The translations under genes and the position numbers were made by a program. The notes below the pieces were generated by a model. It made no database searches. It was not told the origin of the DNA and saw only the letters and a program-made list of their open reading frames with translations. A stretch of 64,000 nt of DNA from CAVQWT01 sp963810815 (lineage in GTDB: Bacteria; Pseudomonadota; Gammaproteobacteria; Burkholderiales; Casimicrobiaceae): the NCBI GenBank assembly GCA_963810815.1, contig CAWEPB010000007.1, positions 1,298,386-1,362,385 of the forward strand, in the 5' to 3' direction. This document shows, piece after piece, positions 1-8,635 of this stretch (positions are counted from its first letter, which is position 1; every line of letters starts with the position of its first letter).

Positions 1-91
1 CGACCGTCGGCGGCTGGCCGAACAGTCCGGAGTAGAAGCGGATGCTGGCGGCGAGATCGTCGACACCGAGGTGCACGTGAAAGCGCTTCAT
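1..91 (-). CDS. VOC/glyoxalase-fold protein, ArsI/CadI-like (5' part only)
   Basis: Only the first 30 residues lie in the window; the gene runs off the left edge. They begin MKRFHVHLGVDDL and continue with SIRFYSGLFG, the usual first beta-alpha unit of vicinal-oxygen-chelate (glyoxalase/bleomycin resistance) proteins, including a possible metal-ligand His in HVHLGV. The start codon overlaps the arsR stop in an ATGA, so the two are translationally coupled. In this family an ArsR partner usually means a CadI/ArsI-type protein (ArsI cleaves the carbon-arsenic bond of organoarsenicals). The cysteine pair that would separate ArsI from other VOC proteins is outside the window, so the specific activity is inferred from context only. 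Confidence 0.75.
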   Translation of the reverse strand, partial: MKRFHVHLGVDDLAASIRFYSGLFGQPPTV

Positions 92-462
92 GGCCTGCTC
101 CTGCGTTGGGGCGGCCGCGCGGCGACCGCCGGGGTGGACGTGGCCCGCGCCGGCGCACACGCGGCGTCGCAGACGGCGCTGGAACGACAGCAGTTTTCGG
201 TGAGGTAGGCGACCAGCTCGTTCATCGCTGCGAGGTCCGCGCGGTACCAGACGAAGCGCCCCTGCGCACGCGACACGACGAGGCCGGCGTGGCTCAGTTC
301 CTTCAGGTGAAACGACAGCGTCGCCGGCGCGATGCCGAGGCGGACCGCGATCGCGCCGGCGGGCAGGCCGTCGGGCGCGTGCTCGACCAGCAGCCGATAC
401 GCGGCCAGCCGGCTTTCCTGCGCCAACGCCGCAAGGGCCGGAACCGCGGACTTTGTTTCCAT
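88..462 (-). CDS. arsR: ArsR-family metalloregulator, arsenite-responsive type
   Basis: This 124-residue winged-helix repressor should sit on its operator and release it when As(III) or a related thiophilic metalloid binds. The helix-turn-helix is seen in the stretch with LGIAPATLSFHLKELSHAGL (about residues 42-61), followed by the wing FVWYRAD. Near residue 90 it has two adjacent cysteines followed after five residues by a third (CCRSSAVC). This is the C-C-x5-C spacing known from the As(III) site of Acidithiobacillus ferrooxidans ArsR, not the ELCVCDL-type site of E. coli ArsR. I chose METKS as start: the 12 codons upstream lie in the promoter region. The stop overlaps the start of the glyoxalase-fold gene, so the two form an operon read leftward. 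Confidence 0.88.
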   Translation of the reverse strand: METKSAVPALAALAQESRLAAYRLLVEHAPDGLPAGAIAVRLGIAPATLSFHLKELSHAGLVVSRAQGRFVWYRADLAAMNELVAYLTENCCRSSAVCDAACAPARATSTPAVAARPPQRRSRP

Positions 463-498
463 GTTTCGAAGATTATGCAAACATCGAAGGCACGTCAA
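461..498 (-). promoter_or_regulatory. Putative arsR promoter with overlapping operator dyad
   Basis: Read leftward there is a TTGACG box (498-493) and a CATAAT box (477-472), separated by 15 bases. An inverted repeat ATGTTT (461-466) / AAACAT (479-484) brackets the -10 box, so a bound ArsR would block the promoter. The predicted transcript would start only a few bases before the METKS codon. The spacer is shorter than ideal and no experiment supports this. Confidence 0.4.
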
Positions 499-559
499 GC
501 CCCCGAAACGTGAAAGTCGGTTTCACGCTCGTCCGCCGTGGTGCTACCATCCGGCGACC

Positions 560-1411
560 ATGCCTGCACGCCCCCCGAAGACCGCGTCGAAGCCGGCCGT
601 CGCGCCACCCGCCGCGCGCGCCACCGGCGCCGCCCACACGCAGGCGCTGTCGCGCGGCCTCGCGGTGCTCGACGCGCTGGCGGCGACCGAGGGCGGCGCG
701 ACGCTGACGGCGCTGGCCCAGGCGCTGGACCTCCCCGCCCCCACCGCGCACCGGCTGCTGGCGACGCTGTCCGAGGCGGGCTACGCGACGCAGGGCGACG
801 GCGGCCGGTGGCGCGTCGGCGTGCGCGCGTTCCGCGCCGGCAGCGCGTTCCTGCTCCACCGCAACCTGGTCGCGCAGGCGTATCCGTTCCTGCAGCAGCT
901 GATGGACGACGCCGGCGAAACGAGCAATCTCGCCGTCGTCGACGAGGGCGAGGCGGTGTTCGTCGAGCAGGTGCAGTGCCGCGAGCTGATGCGGATGAAC
1001 GCCCGGCTCGGCGCGCGCGCGCCTCTTCACGCATCCGGCGTGGGCAAGGCGATGCTGTCGGCGCTCGACCCCGAGGGAGTCCGCGTCGCCACCGGGCGCC
1101 GCGGCCTCGTCCGCTGCACGCCGCACACGATCACGACACCGGCCGCCCTCGCCGCCGAACTCGCCGCGATCCGCGAGCGCGGCTACGCGATCGACGCCGA
1201 AGAGCACGCGCTGGGCCTGTCCTGCGTCGCGGCACCGGTGTTCGACGAGCATGGGCAGGCGTGGGCGGCCCTGTCGCTGGCGGGGCCGACGGCGCGGCTG
1301 CCGCCGGCGCGCCTGGCGGATCTCGGACCGACCGTGCGTGCCGCGGCCGACGCGCTGACGGCAGCGCTCGGGGGCCTGCCGCCCCGACGCCCCCGGAGCG
1401 GCACCGGATAG
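560..1411 (+). CDS. IclR-family transcriptional regulator
   Basis: A 283-residue regulator of normal IclR length. Residues about 32-85 form the N-terminal winged helix (LSRGLAVLDALA, then LDLPAPTAHRLLATLSEAGY as recognition region). The remainder is the GAF-like effector domain, with the typical LHASGVGKAMLSAL and the later LGLSCVAAPVFDEHGQ segments. I start at the ATG at 560 because the reading frame upstream overlaps the divergent arsR promoter and has no family similarity. The protein is divergent from arsR, and no catabolic gene sits directly beside it, so its target is unknown. The uronate genes kduDI elsewhere in the window could be IclR/KdgR targets, but the distance makes that speculative. 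Confidence 0.85.
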   Translation: MPARPPKTASKPAVAPPAARATGAAHTQALSRGLAVLDALAATEGGATLTALAQALDLPAPTAHRLLATLSEAGYATQGDGGRWRVGVRAFRAGSAFLLHRNLVAQAYPFLQQLMDDAGETSNLAVVDEGEAVFVEQVQCRELMRMNARLGARAPLHASGVGKAMLSALDPEGVRVATGRRGLVRCTPHTITTPAALAAELAAIRERGYAIDAEEHALGLSCVAAPVFDEHGQAWAALSLAGPTARLPPARLADLGPTVRAAADALTAALGGLPPRRPRSGTG

Positions 1412-1442
1412 CATGGCCGTTCGCATTCACCAGGAGTCCGCA

Positions 1443-1958
1443 ATGTTCCGTGCGCTGCCACCCGCCGCCCGCCTCGCACCGATGGTGCTGGCGCTCGCCT
1501 TCGCCGCGACTGCCGCCGGATGCGCGACCGGCACCGACGCCGTGCCGGCGAAGCCGGTGGATCCGGCCACCGCGCCCGCGGCGCCGCCCCGCCCCGCCGC
1601 CGCTCCCGCGCTGGTCGGCACGACCTGGGCCTGGCAGAAGACGATCATGAGCGACGACCGGCGATTCGAGCCGAAGCTCCCCGCGCGCTACACGGCGACC
1701 TTCGGTGCCGACGGGCGGCTGGCGGTGCAGGCGGACTGCAACCGCGGCGCCGGCGGCTACGAGCTCGACGGGGCGCAGCGCCGGATCAGGACCGGCCCGA
1801 TGGCGCTGACCCGCGCGATGTGTCCGGAAGGCTCGCTCGACACCGTCTTCGCGCAGCAGCTCTCGCGCATCCAGGGCTGGCTGTTCGAGGGCCCGGAGCT
1901 GGTGCTGACGCTCGACTACGACAGCGGCTCGATGTTCTTCCGGGCCGTGCCGAAGTAG
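1443..1958 (+). CDS. META/HslJ-domain lipoprotein
   Basis: A 171-residue protein with a lipoprotein signal: a basic start, a hydrophobic run MVLALAFAATAAG and a lipobox Cys near residue 24. A Pro/Ala-rich linker follows, then a META (DUF306/HslJ-like) domain from about residue 60, beginning LVGTTWAW and carrying the typical DGRLAVQADCNRGAGGY and MALTRAMCPEG motifs. These small beta-rich domains occur in outer-membrane or periplasmic proteins linked to heat or antibiotic stress; no activity is established. A clear AGGAGT ribosome site precedes the ATG. It is transcribed in the same direction as the IclR gene, 31 bases downstream. Confidence 0.8.
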   Translation: MFRALPPAARLAPMVLALAFAATAAGCATGTDAVPAKPVDPATAPAAPPRPAAAPALVGTTWAWQKTIMSDDRRFEPKLPARYTATFGADGRLAVQADCNRGAGGYELDGAQRRIRTGPMALTRAMCPEGSLDTVFAQQLSRIQGWLFEGPELVLTLDYDSGSMFFRAVPK

Positions 1959-1961
1959 CGC

Positions 1962-2600
1962 TCAGGACGCCTTGCGCGGCACCAGGCCGCGCTCCGTCAG
2001 CGCGCGGATGACGACGTCGGCGTAGCCCGGCGTTTCCTGCCGCACCGACGTCGGCGCGATCGTCTCGGTCACCGCGGTCCAGACGAGCTTCCGGGTCTTC
2101 ACGTCGAACAGGCTCGACTCGACCGTCGCGATGTCGAACTGGCGGACCTCCTGCACCGGGAACCACGCGGTATAGCCCGGGTACCAGCCGAAGCCGCCCC
2201 ACCCGGCGCCGGGTCTCATCGTCGTCGTCACGTCGGTCTGCGTGCGCACGCCGCGCAGCCGCGTCATCAGCAGCGCGTCGGCGCCGGACCGGGCCACCGC
2301 GGCGTCGAGCACCGCCTCGGGCACCCGGCCGCCGTCGGGCAGGAACCGCCAGGCCGGCACGGCGTCGGCGCCGGTCGCGCGCAACCGCTCGCTCATGATG
2401 TCCTCGAAGGTGCGGCGCTCGCCACCCTCGTCCCGGAACACGCCGAGCACGAAGATCCGGCGGAACGGCCCGCCGGCGAAGGACGGGTCGGACCAGGAGT
2501 CGCGGATGGTCGTCGTCGCACAGCCGGCGACGCCGAGCGCGATGGCGCCTAGGACTATGGCGCCGAGCAGGCGGCGGCGGGTGATCGGGATGACGGTCAT
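1962..2600 (-). CDS. DUF4136-like lipoprotein
   Basis: A 212-residue predicted lipoprotein. The N-terminus MTVIPITRRRLLG leads into a hydrophobic stretch ending in a lipobox (LGVAGC, Cys near residue 27). The mature part begins TTTIRDSWSDPSF and later has the GGFGWYPGY loop and a closing stretch on a variable FDVKTRKLVWTAVTET, which fit DUF4136-type proteins. The function of that family is not known; the members are outer-membrane-associated. The gene ends 3 bases after the convergent META lipoprotein stop. I discarded the 78 codons upstream of MTVIP as Arg/Ser-rich out-of-frame noise; ATG at 2600 has a GGAGACC-like site before it. Confidence 0.7.
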   Translation of the reverse strand: MTVIPITRRRLLGAIVLGAIALGVAGCATTTIRDSWSDPSFAGGPFRRIFVLGVFRDEGGERRTFEDIMSERLRATGADAVPAWRFLPDGGRVPEAVLDAAVARSGADALLMTRLRGVRTQTDVTTTMRPGAGWGGFGWYPGYTAWFPVQEVRQFDIATVESSLFDVKTRKLVWTAVTETIAPTSVRQETPGYADVVIRALTERGLVPRKAS

Positions 2601-2664
2601 GGGTGGTCTCCAGGCGGAGCGGCCGGCCCTGGCGGCGGCCGCTTCCGTCGATGCTACAACGCCG

Positions 2665-3450
2665 TCAGCGGCCCGTGAACTTCGGCGGTCGCTTGTCGAG
2701 GAACGCGGCGATGCCTTCGTTGCGGTCGTGACTCGCCGCCAGCAGCGCGAAGGCCTGCTTCTCCGCGGCCAGCGCCTCGGACAGCGGCGACTCGAACGCG
2801 CGCAGCACCGCCTCCTTCGCGAGCCTGACGGCAAGCGGTGGCCGCGTGGCGATCAGCGCGGCGATCTCGACGGCGCGCGCGAGCGCGCTCTCGGGCTCGT
2901 CGACCTCGACGGCGATGCCGGCGGCGAGCGCGGTCCGGGCGTCGATCGGCTGGCCGGTCAGCACCATCTGCATGGCCAGCGCCTTGCCGACGGTGCGCGC
3001 GAGGCGCCCGGCGCCGCCGGCGCCGGGGATCAGGCCCAGGTTGATCTCGGGTTGGCCGAACTGCGCGTTGGTGCCGGCGACCAGGATGTCGGCGCACAGC
3101 GCGAGTTCGCAGCCGCCGCCCAGCGCGAAGCCGTTGACGGCGGCGACGAGCGGCTTGGCAAACCCGGCGATGGCTTTCCAGTGCCGCTGCCGCTCGTGGG
3201 TGAGGATCTCGACCGGACCGAGCGGCGCCATCTCGCGGATGTCGGCGCCTGCGGCGAAGAAGCTCAGGCCGCCGGTGATGACGACCGCGCGGGTGGCGTC
3301 GTCGGCCGCAGCGGCGGCGAGCTCGGCGGCGATCTCGGCGAGCGTCTGCGTGCGCAGCGCGTTGCGCACGTCGGGACGGTTCAGCGTGAGCTTGACCACG
3401 CCGGCGGCCGGGCGGTCGACGAGAATGTCCTGCGGACTGCGGTCGGGCAT
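2665..3450 (-). CDS. paaF: 2,3-dehydroadipyl-CoA hydratase PaaF
   Basis: A 261-residue crotonase-fold hydratase. It should hydrate 2,3-didehydroadipyl-CoA to 3-hydroxyadipyl-CoA in lower phenylacetate catabolism. Both catalytic glutamates of enoyl-CoA hydratases are present, in GGGCELAL and FGQPEINLG, with the oxyanion-loop region FFAAGADI. The C-terminus FALLAASHDRNEGIAAF is close to what I recall of E. coli PaaF, which decides between this gene and its neighbour. It is the last gene of the paa superoperon, 17 bases after the preceding hydratase, and is followed after about 60 bases by the unrelated lipoprotein gene. Confidence 0.85.
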   Translation of the reverse strand: MPDRSPQDILVDRPAAGVVKLTLNRPDVRNALRTQTLAEIAAELAAAAADDATRAVVITGGLSFFAAGADIREMAPLGPVEILTHERQRHWKAIAGFAKPLVAAVNGFALGGGCELALCADILVAGTNAQFGQPEINLGLIPGAGGAGRLARTVGKALAMQMVLTGQPIDARTALAAGIAVEVDEPESALARAVEIAALIATRPPLAVRLAKEAVLRAFESPLSEALAAEKQAFALLAASHDRNEGIAAFLDKRPPKFTGR

Positions 3451-3467
3451 GGGGGTCCGGTGCGGAT

Positions 3468-4244
3468 TCAGCGGTGCTTGAACGCGGGCTTGCGCTTGTC
3501 GACGAACGCGCGCATGCCCTCCTTCTGGTCGTCGAGCGCGAAGGTGGCGTGGAATTCGCGCCGCTCGAACAGCAGCCCCTCCGCCAGCGACGACTCGTAC
3601 GCGCGGTTGATCGCCTCCTTGATCTTCAGCACCACGGGCAGCGAGAACGACGCGATCCTGGCCGCGAGGGCCAGCGCCTCCTCCTCGAGCCGGTCGGCCG
3701 CGACGACACGGGCGACGAGGCCGGAACGCTCGGCTTCGGCGGCATCGATCATGCGGCCGGTCAGGCACCAGTCCATCGCCTTCGCCTTGCCCACCGCACG
3801 CGGCAGCCGCTGGGTGCCGCCCATGCCGGGCATCGTGCCGATGGTGATCTCCGGCTGCCCGAACTTCGCCGTCTCCGCGGCGACGATCAGGTCGCACATC
3901 ATCGCGAGCTCGCAGCCGCCGCCCAGCGCGTAGCCGGCGACCGCGGCGATCACCGGCTTGCGGGTGCGGCGGACCGACTCCCAGTCCCGGGTGATGTAGT
4001 CGTCGCCGTAGACCTTGACGTAGTCCCATTCGGCCATCGCGCCGATGTCGGCGCCGGCCGCGAACGCCCGGTCGTTGCCGGTGATGACGATGCAGCCGAT
4101 CGCCGGGTCGGCGTCGAACGCGGCCAGTGCGCCGGTGAGCTCGGCCGCCAGCGCGTCGTTGAGCGCGTTCATCCGCGCCGGGCGGTTCAGCCGCACCAGG
4201 CCGACGCGATCGCGCGTCTCCACAATGAGGGTCTCGTAGGTCAT
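3468..4244 (-). CDS. Enoyl-CoA hydratase (short-chain, ECHS1-like)
   Basis: A 258-residue crotonase with both catalytic glutamates (GGGCELAM and FGQPEITIG) and the AFAAGADI oxyanion loop. Its C-terminal DDQKEGMRAFVDKRKPAFKHR-type ending resembles mitochondrial and general short-chain enoyl-CoA hydratases more than PaaF. Its ATG overlaps the hmgA stop (ATGA), so it is coupled to hmgA and then followed by paaF. It could take part in beta-oxidation-like steps of phenylacetate breakdown, or supply the oxepin-CoA ring-opening activity that the PaaN protein of this cluster lacks. The second possibility is inference from the gene set alone. Confidence 0.85.
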   Translation of the reverse strand: MTYETLIVETRDRVGLVRLNRPARMNALNDALAAELTGALAAFDADPAIGCIVITGNDRAFAAGADIGAMAEWDYVKVYGDDYITRDWESVRRTRKPVIAAVAGYALGGGCELAMMCDLIVAAETAKFGQPEITIGTMPGMGGTQRLPRAVGKAKAMDWCLTGRMIDAAEAERSGLVARVVAADRLEEEALALAARIASFSLPVVLKIKEAINRAYESSLAEGLLFERREFHATFALDDQKEGMRAFVDKRKPAFKHR

Positions 4245-5620
4245 CGGCGTCCCGGGTCGAAGTTCTTCCGCAGCGTCTGCCAGCACCGATGGTACTCGGG
4301 CTGCAGCTGCGCGGACTCCAGCGCAAAGCGCGTCGGGCGGATGACGGCGCGCGTCTCGACCATGAATGCCATGGTGTCGCGGATGCGGGTGGGCTGCGAG
4401 GTGTCGAGGTTCGACGCCTTGTCGAAGGTATCGGCGTCGGGCCCGTGGCCCGTCATCGAGTTGTGGAGGCTCGCCCCGCCCGGCACGAAGCCCTCGGCCT
4501 TGGCGTCGTAGACCCCCTCGATCAGGCCCATGAATTCGCTGGCGACGTTGCGGTGGAACCAGGGCGGCCGGAACGTGTCCTCCATTGCCAGGATGCGCGG
4601 CGGGAAGATGACGAAGTCGATGTCGTCGACGCCGGGCAGCGCGCTCGGCGACTGCAGGACCAGGAAGATCGACGGGTCGGGATGATCGTAGCTGATCGAG
4701 CCGATGGTGTTGAAGCGCGCGAGGTCGTACTTGTACGGCGCGTAGTTGCCGTGCCAGGCGACGACGTCGAGCGGCGAGTGGCCGATCCTCGCCGACCACA
4801 GGTTGCCGCCGAATTTCGCGACCAGCTCATAGTCGCCCTCGACGTCCTCGTACCAGGCGACCGGCGTCTGGAAATCGCGCGGATTCGCGAGCCCGTTGCT
4901 GCCGATCACGCCGAGGTCGGGCAGCTTGAACAGCGCGCCGTAGTTCTCGCAGACGTAGCCGCGCGCCGCGCCGTCGGGCAGCTCGACGCGGAAGCGCACG
5001 CCGCGCGGCACCACCGCGATTTCCCTCGGCGCCACGACGAGGCGGCCGAACTCGGTGGCCAGCAGCAGCCGGCCCTGCTGCGGGACGATCAGCAGTTCGC
5101 CGTCGGCGTCGTAGAAGAAGCGGCCGTTCATCGACCGGTTGGCGGCGTAGACGTGGATCGCGCAACCGGCGCCGCCCGCAGCGTCGCCGCTGCCCGCCAG
5201 CGTGACCAGTCCCTCGAGGAAGTCGACGCCCTCGGCGGCCGCCGGCAGCGGCAGCGGGTCCCAGCGCAGCTGGTTCGGCGGCACCGCCACGGCGCCGAAG
5301 GCGCTGACGATCTGCGGGTAGCCGACGAGACGGAACGGCTCGTGCATCGCCGCCGGCCGGATCCGGTAGGTCCACGCGCGCCGGTTGGCGTGCCGCGGCG
5401 CGGTGAACGCCGTGCCGGAAAGCTGCTCTGCGTACAGGCCGTACGGAGCGCGCTGCGGCGAGTTGCGCCCGACCGGCAACGCGCCCGGCAGCGCCTCGGT
5501 GGCGAACTCGTTGGCGAAACCGGTCTGGTAGTCGAGGCGGTCGATGCCGGTCGCGGCGGATCCCGCCGGCGCCGGCGCGGAGGCCTTCGTCGCAGGTTGG
5601 GCGTGGGTCGTGGTCGCCAT
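4241..5620 (-). CDS. hmgA: Homogentisate 1,2-dioxygenase
   Basis: A 459-residue cytosolic non-heme iron dioxygenase that opens the ring of homogentisate to maleylacetoacetate. The N-terminal LDYQTGFANEFATEALPGALP signature is typical. Iron ligands are seen in WFHRNVASEFMG (His and Glu) and in LHNSMTGHGPD (the later His). Length is the usual one for bacterial HmgA. It lies between the hydroxylase pair that can make homogentisate and two hydratases. The next two enzymes of the route (maleylacetoacetate isomerase and fumarylacetoacetase) are not in the window. Confidence 0.96.
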   Translation of the reverse strand: MATTTHAQPATKASAPAPAGSAATGIDRLDYQTGFANEFATEALPGALPVGRNSPQRAPYGLYAEQLSGTAFTAPRHANRRAWTYRIRPAAMHEPFRLVGYPQIVSAFGAVAVPPNQLRWDPLPLPAAAEGVDFLEGLVTLAGSGDAAGGAGCAIHVYAANRSMNGRFFYDADGELLIVPQQGRLLLATEFGRLVVAPREIAVVPRGVRFRVELPDGAARGYVCENYGALFKLPDLGVIGSNGLANPRDFQTPVAWYEDVEGDYELVAKFGGNLWSARIGHSPLDVVAWHGNYAPYKYDLARFNTIGSISYDHPDPSIFLVLQSPSALPGVDDIDFVIFPPRILAMEDTFRPPWFHRNVASEFMGLIEGVYDAKAEGFVPGGASLHNSMTGHGPDADTFDKASNLDTSQPTRIRDTMAFMVETRAVIRPTRFALESAQLQPEYHRCWQTLRKNFDPGRR

Positions 5621-5638
5621 GCGGTTCTCCCTCGGGGT

Positions 5639-5848
5639 TCAGCGGACGGACGCCGGGATGTCCTCGCGCGCGGCGGCGAGCGCCTGCGCCAGGACGTCGG
5701 CGTCGCCGATGTGATTGGCCAGCAGCAGCACCAGCTTGGCGTTGACCAGCGCGCTCTGGGCGTCGGTCAGGTCGCGGTGGGTGGCGATCAGGCGCTCGTA
5801 GAAATCGTCGGGCGACGGCAGGTTCGGCGAAGTGTTCAGCGTGGCCAT
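5639..5848 (-). CDS. mhaB: DUF2783 small protein, probable hydroxylase partner (MhaB-like)
   Basis: A 69-residue soluble protein of the DUF2783 type, seen from SPDDFYERLIATHRDLT and VLLLANHIGDADVL. It is predicted helical with no signal or membrane segment. It sits 15 bases downstream of a roughly 66-kDa flavin hydroxylase and 18 bases upstream of hmgA. In Pseudomonas putida U, 3-hydroxyphenylacetate is converted to homogentisate by a two-part enzyme, the flavoprotein MhaA and a very small coupling protein MhaB. Size, order and neighbourhood match that arrangement, so I propose this is MhaB. The equation of DUF2783 with MhaB is inference. Confidence 0.65.
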   Translation of the reverse strand: MATLNTSPNLPSPDDFYERLIATHRDLTDAQSALVNAKLVLLLANHIGDADVLAQALAAAREDIPASVR

Positions 5849-5863
5849 GGCGGATGACTCCGG

Positions 5864-7663
5864 TCAGTGGCGGGCGGTGGCGAGCGCGATCGCGGTGCGA
5901 ACCGCGGCGAGGTCGACGCCGCGGTCGAAGCCGCGCCAGCGCGCGCAGACGTGCTGGTCGGGCCGGAACAGGTAGGCGGTGCCGGGCTGCCCGTCGTAGC
6001 GCGCGGCGAGCAGGCCTTCGGTGTCGGCGATCGTCATCGCGCCGGGATGGATCGGGATGTCGGGTGCGCCATGGCGGCCCGCGCCGGCGGTCGGCGCGTC
6101 GGTGGCTGCGCGCGTCGCGCCGGCGTCGCCGGGCGCGAGGATCGCGATCACGCGGCACGGCACGTCGGCATCCGCGAGCGCCGTCACCTCGGCGGCCGTC
6201 GGGACGGCCCCGAACACCGCCAGCGTGAAGCCGCCTTCGAGATGCGGCAGGAACCAGCGTCCGGCCGGGCCGGCCAGCGGTCCGTGCACCGGGGCATCGG
6301 CCGCGGGCGCGCCGGGCACCATCGACCCGGCGAAGCTCGCGCCGTCGGGCGTGTTCAGCGGCGACTCGACGTGGACGCGCGGCACCGACAGGCGTCCGCT
6401 GTTGACCAGGCCGCGCGCGAACGGATGGCGCTTCGCGAGCTGCAGCACCGCGTCGCGGAAGGTCCGCGACGCCGCGCTCTTGGGCGTGATGAAGTCGGTC
6501 GCGCGCGTCGAGTTGAGGATGTTCTCGTCGGCCGCCGCGGTGCGCTCGACGTCGTAGCTGTCGAGCAGGCGCTCCGGGGCCCTGCCCGCGAGCACCAGCG
6601 AGAGCTTCCAGCACAGGTTGTCGACGTCCTGGAAGCCGCTGTTGGCGCCGCGCGCGCCGAACGGGCTGACGAGGTGCGCGGCGTCGCCGGCGAACAGCAC
6701 GCGGCCGTGCCGGAACTTCGCCATCCGCCGGCACTGGAACGTGTAGACGCTCGCCCACTCGATGTCGAAGTGCGCGTCCGGACCCAGCATCGCCCGCAGC
6801 CGCGGCAGGATCTGCTCCGGCCTCTTCTCCTCGTCCGGGTCGGCGTCCCAGCCGAGCTGGAAGTCGATGCGCCAGACGTCGTCGGCCTGCCGGTGCAGCA
6901 GCACCGACTGGTTCGGGTGGAACGGCGGATCGAACCAGAACCAGCGCTCGGGCGGGAAGCCCGACTGCATGTGGATGTCGGCGATCAGGAAGCGGTCGCG
7001 AAAGACCTGCCCTTCGCTCTCCAGGCCCAGCATCGTGCGCACCGGGCTGCGCGCGCCGTCGCAGGCGACGAGCCAGTCGCAGGCGAGCGGGTAGGTCCCC
7101 TCGGGCGTCTCGACCGTGACGGTGACGCCGTCCGCCGCGGGGGCGACCGCGGACACGCGGCTCTTCCAGCGCAGGTCGATCGCCGGCAACGCCTGCGCCC
7201 GCTCGACCAGGTACTGCTCGAGCCAGTACTGCTGCAGGTTCACGAACGCCGGCCGCCGGTGCCCGGTCTCGGGCAGCAGGTCGAAGCTGTAGACGAGCTC
7301 GTCGCGGTGGAACACCTTGCCGACGTTCCAGCGCACGCCCTTGTCGACGACCGGGTCGCCGCAACCCAGCCGATCGAGGATTTCCAGCGCGCGCTTGGCG
7401 TAGCAGATCGCGCGCGAGCCGACCGACACGGTGTCGTCGTCGTCGAGCACGACCACCGGAACGCCGCGCTGCGCGAGGTCGATCGCCGCGGCGAGGCCGA
7501 CCGGGCCGGCGCCGACGATCACCACCGGGCGCCGCGCCGCACCGGCGGCCGGCGCGTCCGCGGCCGCCTGGGTCGCGGGTGCCCCGGGCTCCGCCGTCCG
7601 CGGCGCCGCGTCCAGTTCCGGCGGTCGCCGGAACGGATAGACCGGATTGGTGTAGGTCTTCAT
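5864..7663 (-). CDS. mhaA: FAD-dependent aromatic hydroxylase, probable 3-hydroxyphenylacetate 6-hydroxylase
   Basis: A 599-residue class A flavin monooxygenase. The FAD-binding GxGxxG is VIVGAGPVGLAAAIDLA near residue 50. The second FAD site is the GRVLFAGDAAHLVSPFGARG segment in mid-protein, followed by a thioredoxin-like C-terminal third. The family contains MhpA, TcbD-type and other phenol hydroxylases. Because it is followed by a tiny DUF2783 protein and hmgA, the likely reaction is 3-hydroxyphenylacetate to homogentisate (MhaA of P. putida U). Other meta-hydroxylated aromatic acids remain possible. It starts MKTYTNPVYPF and lies 16 bases after the metallo-beta-lactamase-fold gene in the superoperon. 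Confidence 0.75.
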   Translation of the reverse strand: MKTYTNPVYPFRRPPELDAAPRTAEPGAPATQAAADAPAAGAARRPVVIVGAGPVGLAAAIDLAQRGVPVVVLDDDDTVSVGSRAICYAKRALEILDRLGCGDPVVDKGVRWNVGKVFHRDELVYSFDLLPETGHRRPAFVNLQQYWLEQYLVERAQALPAIDLRWKSRVSAVAPAADGVTVTVETPEGTYPLACDWLVACDGARSPVRTMLGLESEGQVFRDRFLIADIHMQSGFPPERWFWFDPPFHPNQSVLLHRQADDVWRIDFQLGWDADPDEEKRPEQILPRLRAMLGPDAHFDIEWASVYTFQCRRMAKFRHGRVLFAGDAAHLVSPFGARGANSGFQDVDNLCWKLSLVLAGRAPERLLDSYDVERTAAADENILNSTRATDFITPKSAASRTFRDAVLQLAKRHPFARGLVNSGRLSVPRVHVESPLNTPDGASFAGSMVPGAPAADAPVHGPLAGPAGRWFLPHLEGGFTLAVFGAVPTAAEVTALADADVPCRVIAILAPGDAGATRAATDAPTAGAGRHGAPDIPIHPGAMTIADTEGLLAARYDGQPGTAYLFRPDQHVCARWRGFDRGVDLAAVRTAIALATARH

Positions 7664-7679
7664 CTCCCGCCCTGCCGGT

Positions 7680-8635
7680 TCAGCCTTCCAGCGCCACCCA
7701 CATGTCCTTGTCGCGCTGCGCGGTCCAGATGCGCGGGTCGCGGTACTGGGTCGCCTCGTCGTAGGCGCGCGAGACGTCGAACGGCAGGCAGTGGTCGAAG
7801 ATCACCCAGTGGCCGAACCGGGGCTTGAGCGCCGCGTAGGTCTCCTTGTACACGGTGCGCAGGTCCTTGCCGGCGGCGGCCCCCGCCTTCACCGCGTCGA
7901 ACATCGACGTGACGAAGGCCCGCGTGCCCTCGAGTCCCGCCCTGACTTCGTCCGGGCTCTTCAGCGCCGCGCCGCGTCCCGGGACCAGCTTCTCCGGCGC
8001 CAGCGCGGCGATGGCGTCGAGCGTCGCCGGCCAGTCGGTCAGGTAGGCGTCGCCCGTGTACGGCGTCGCGTCGTATTCGACCAGGTCGCCGGAAAACAGC
8101 ACCCGGTCCTGCGGCAGCCAGACGACGGTGTCGCCCTTGGTGTGGCCGCGGCCGAGCTGCATGATCTCGACCTGCAGCTTGCCGAGCCACAGCGTCATCC
8201 GCCGCTCGAACACGATGGTCGGCCAGGTGAGCCCCGGCACCGACTCGACGGCGCGGAACAGGCGCGGAAACCGCTCGATCTCGCTCTTCATGTCGGCCTC
8301 GCCGCGCTCGAGGATGAGGTCGTAGGTGTCGCGGCTGGCGATGATGTGCTCGGGCCGGTAGCCGGAGGCGCCGAGCACCCGCACCGCGTGGTAGTGCGAC
8401 AGCGTCACGTACTTGATCGGCTTGTCGGTCACCGCGCGGATGCGGCGGATCACGTCCTGCGCCATCACCGGCGTGGCCTGCGTGTCGATCACCATCACCG
8501 CGTCGTCGCCGACGACGATGCCGGTGTTGGGGTCGCCCTCGGCCGTGTACGCGTACGCGTGGTCCGACAGCCGGTCGAAGCTGATGGTCTTTTCCTCGAC
8601 GTCGGCGTGCGACGCGAATTTCTTTTCGGTCATGG

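Noticed and set aside
106..513. Long plus-strand frame across the arsR gene
   Set aside because: It is Arg/Gly-rich, lies antisense to a clearly recognised ArsR protein and lacks a domain; a shadow of high GC.
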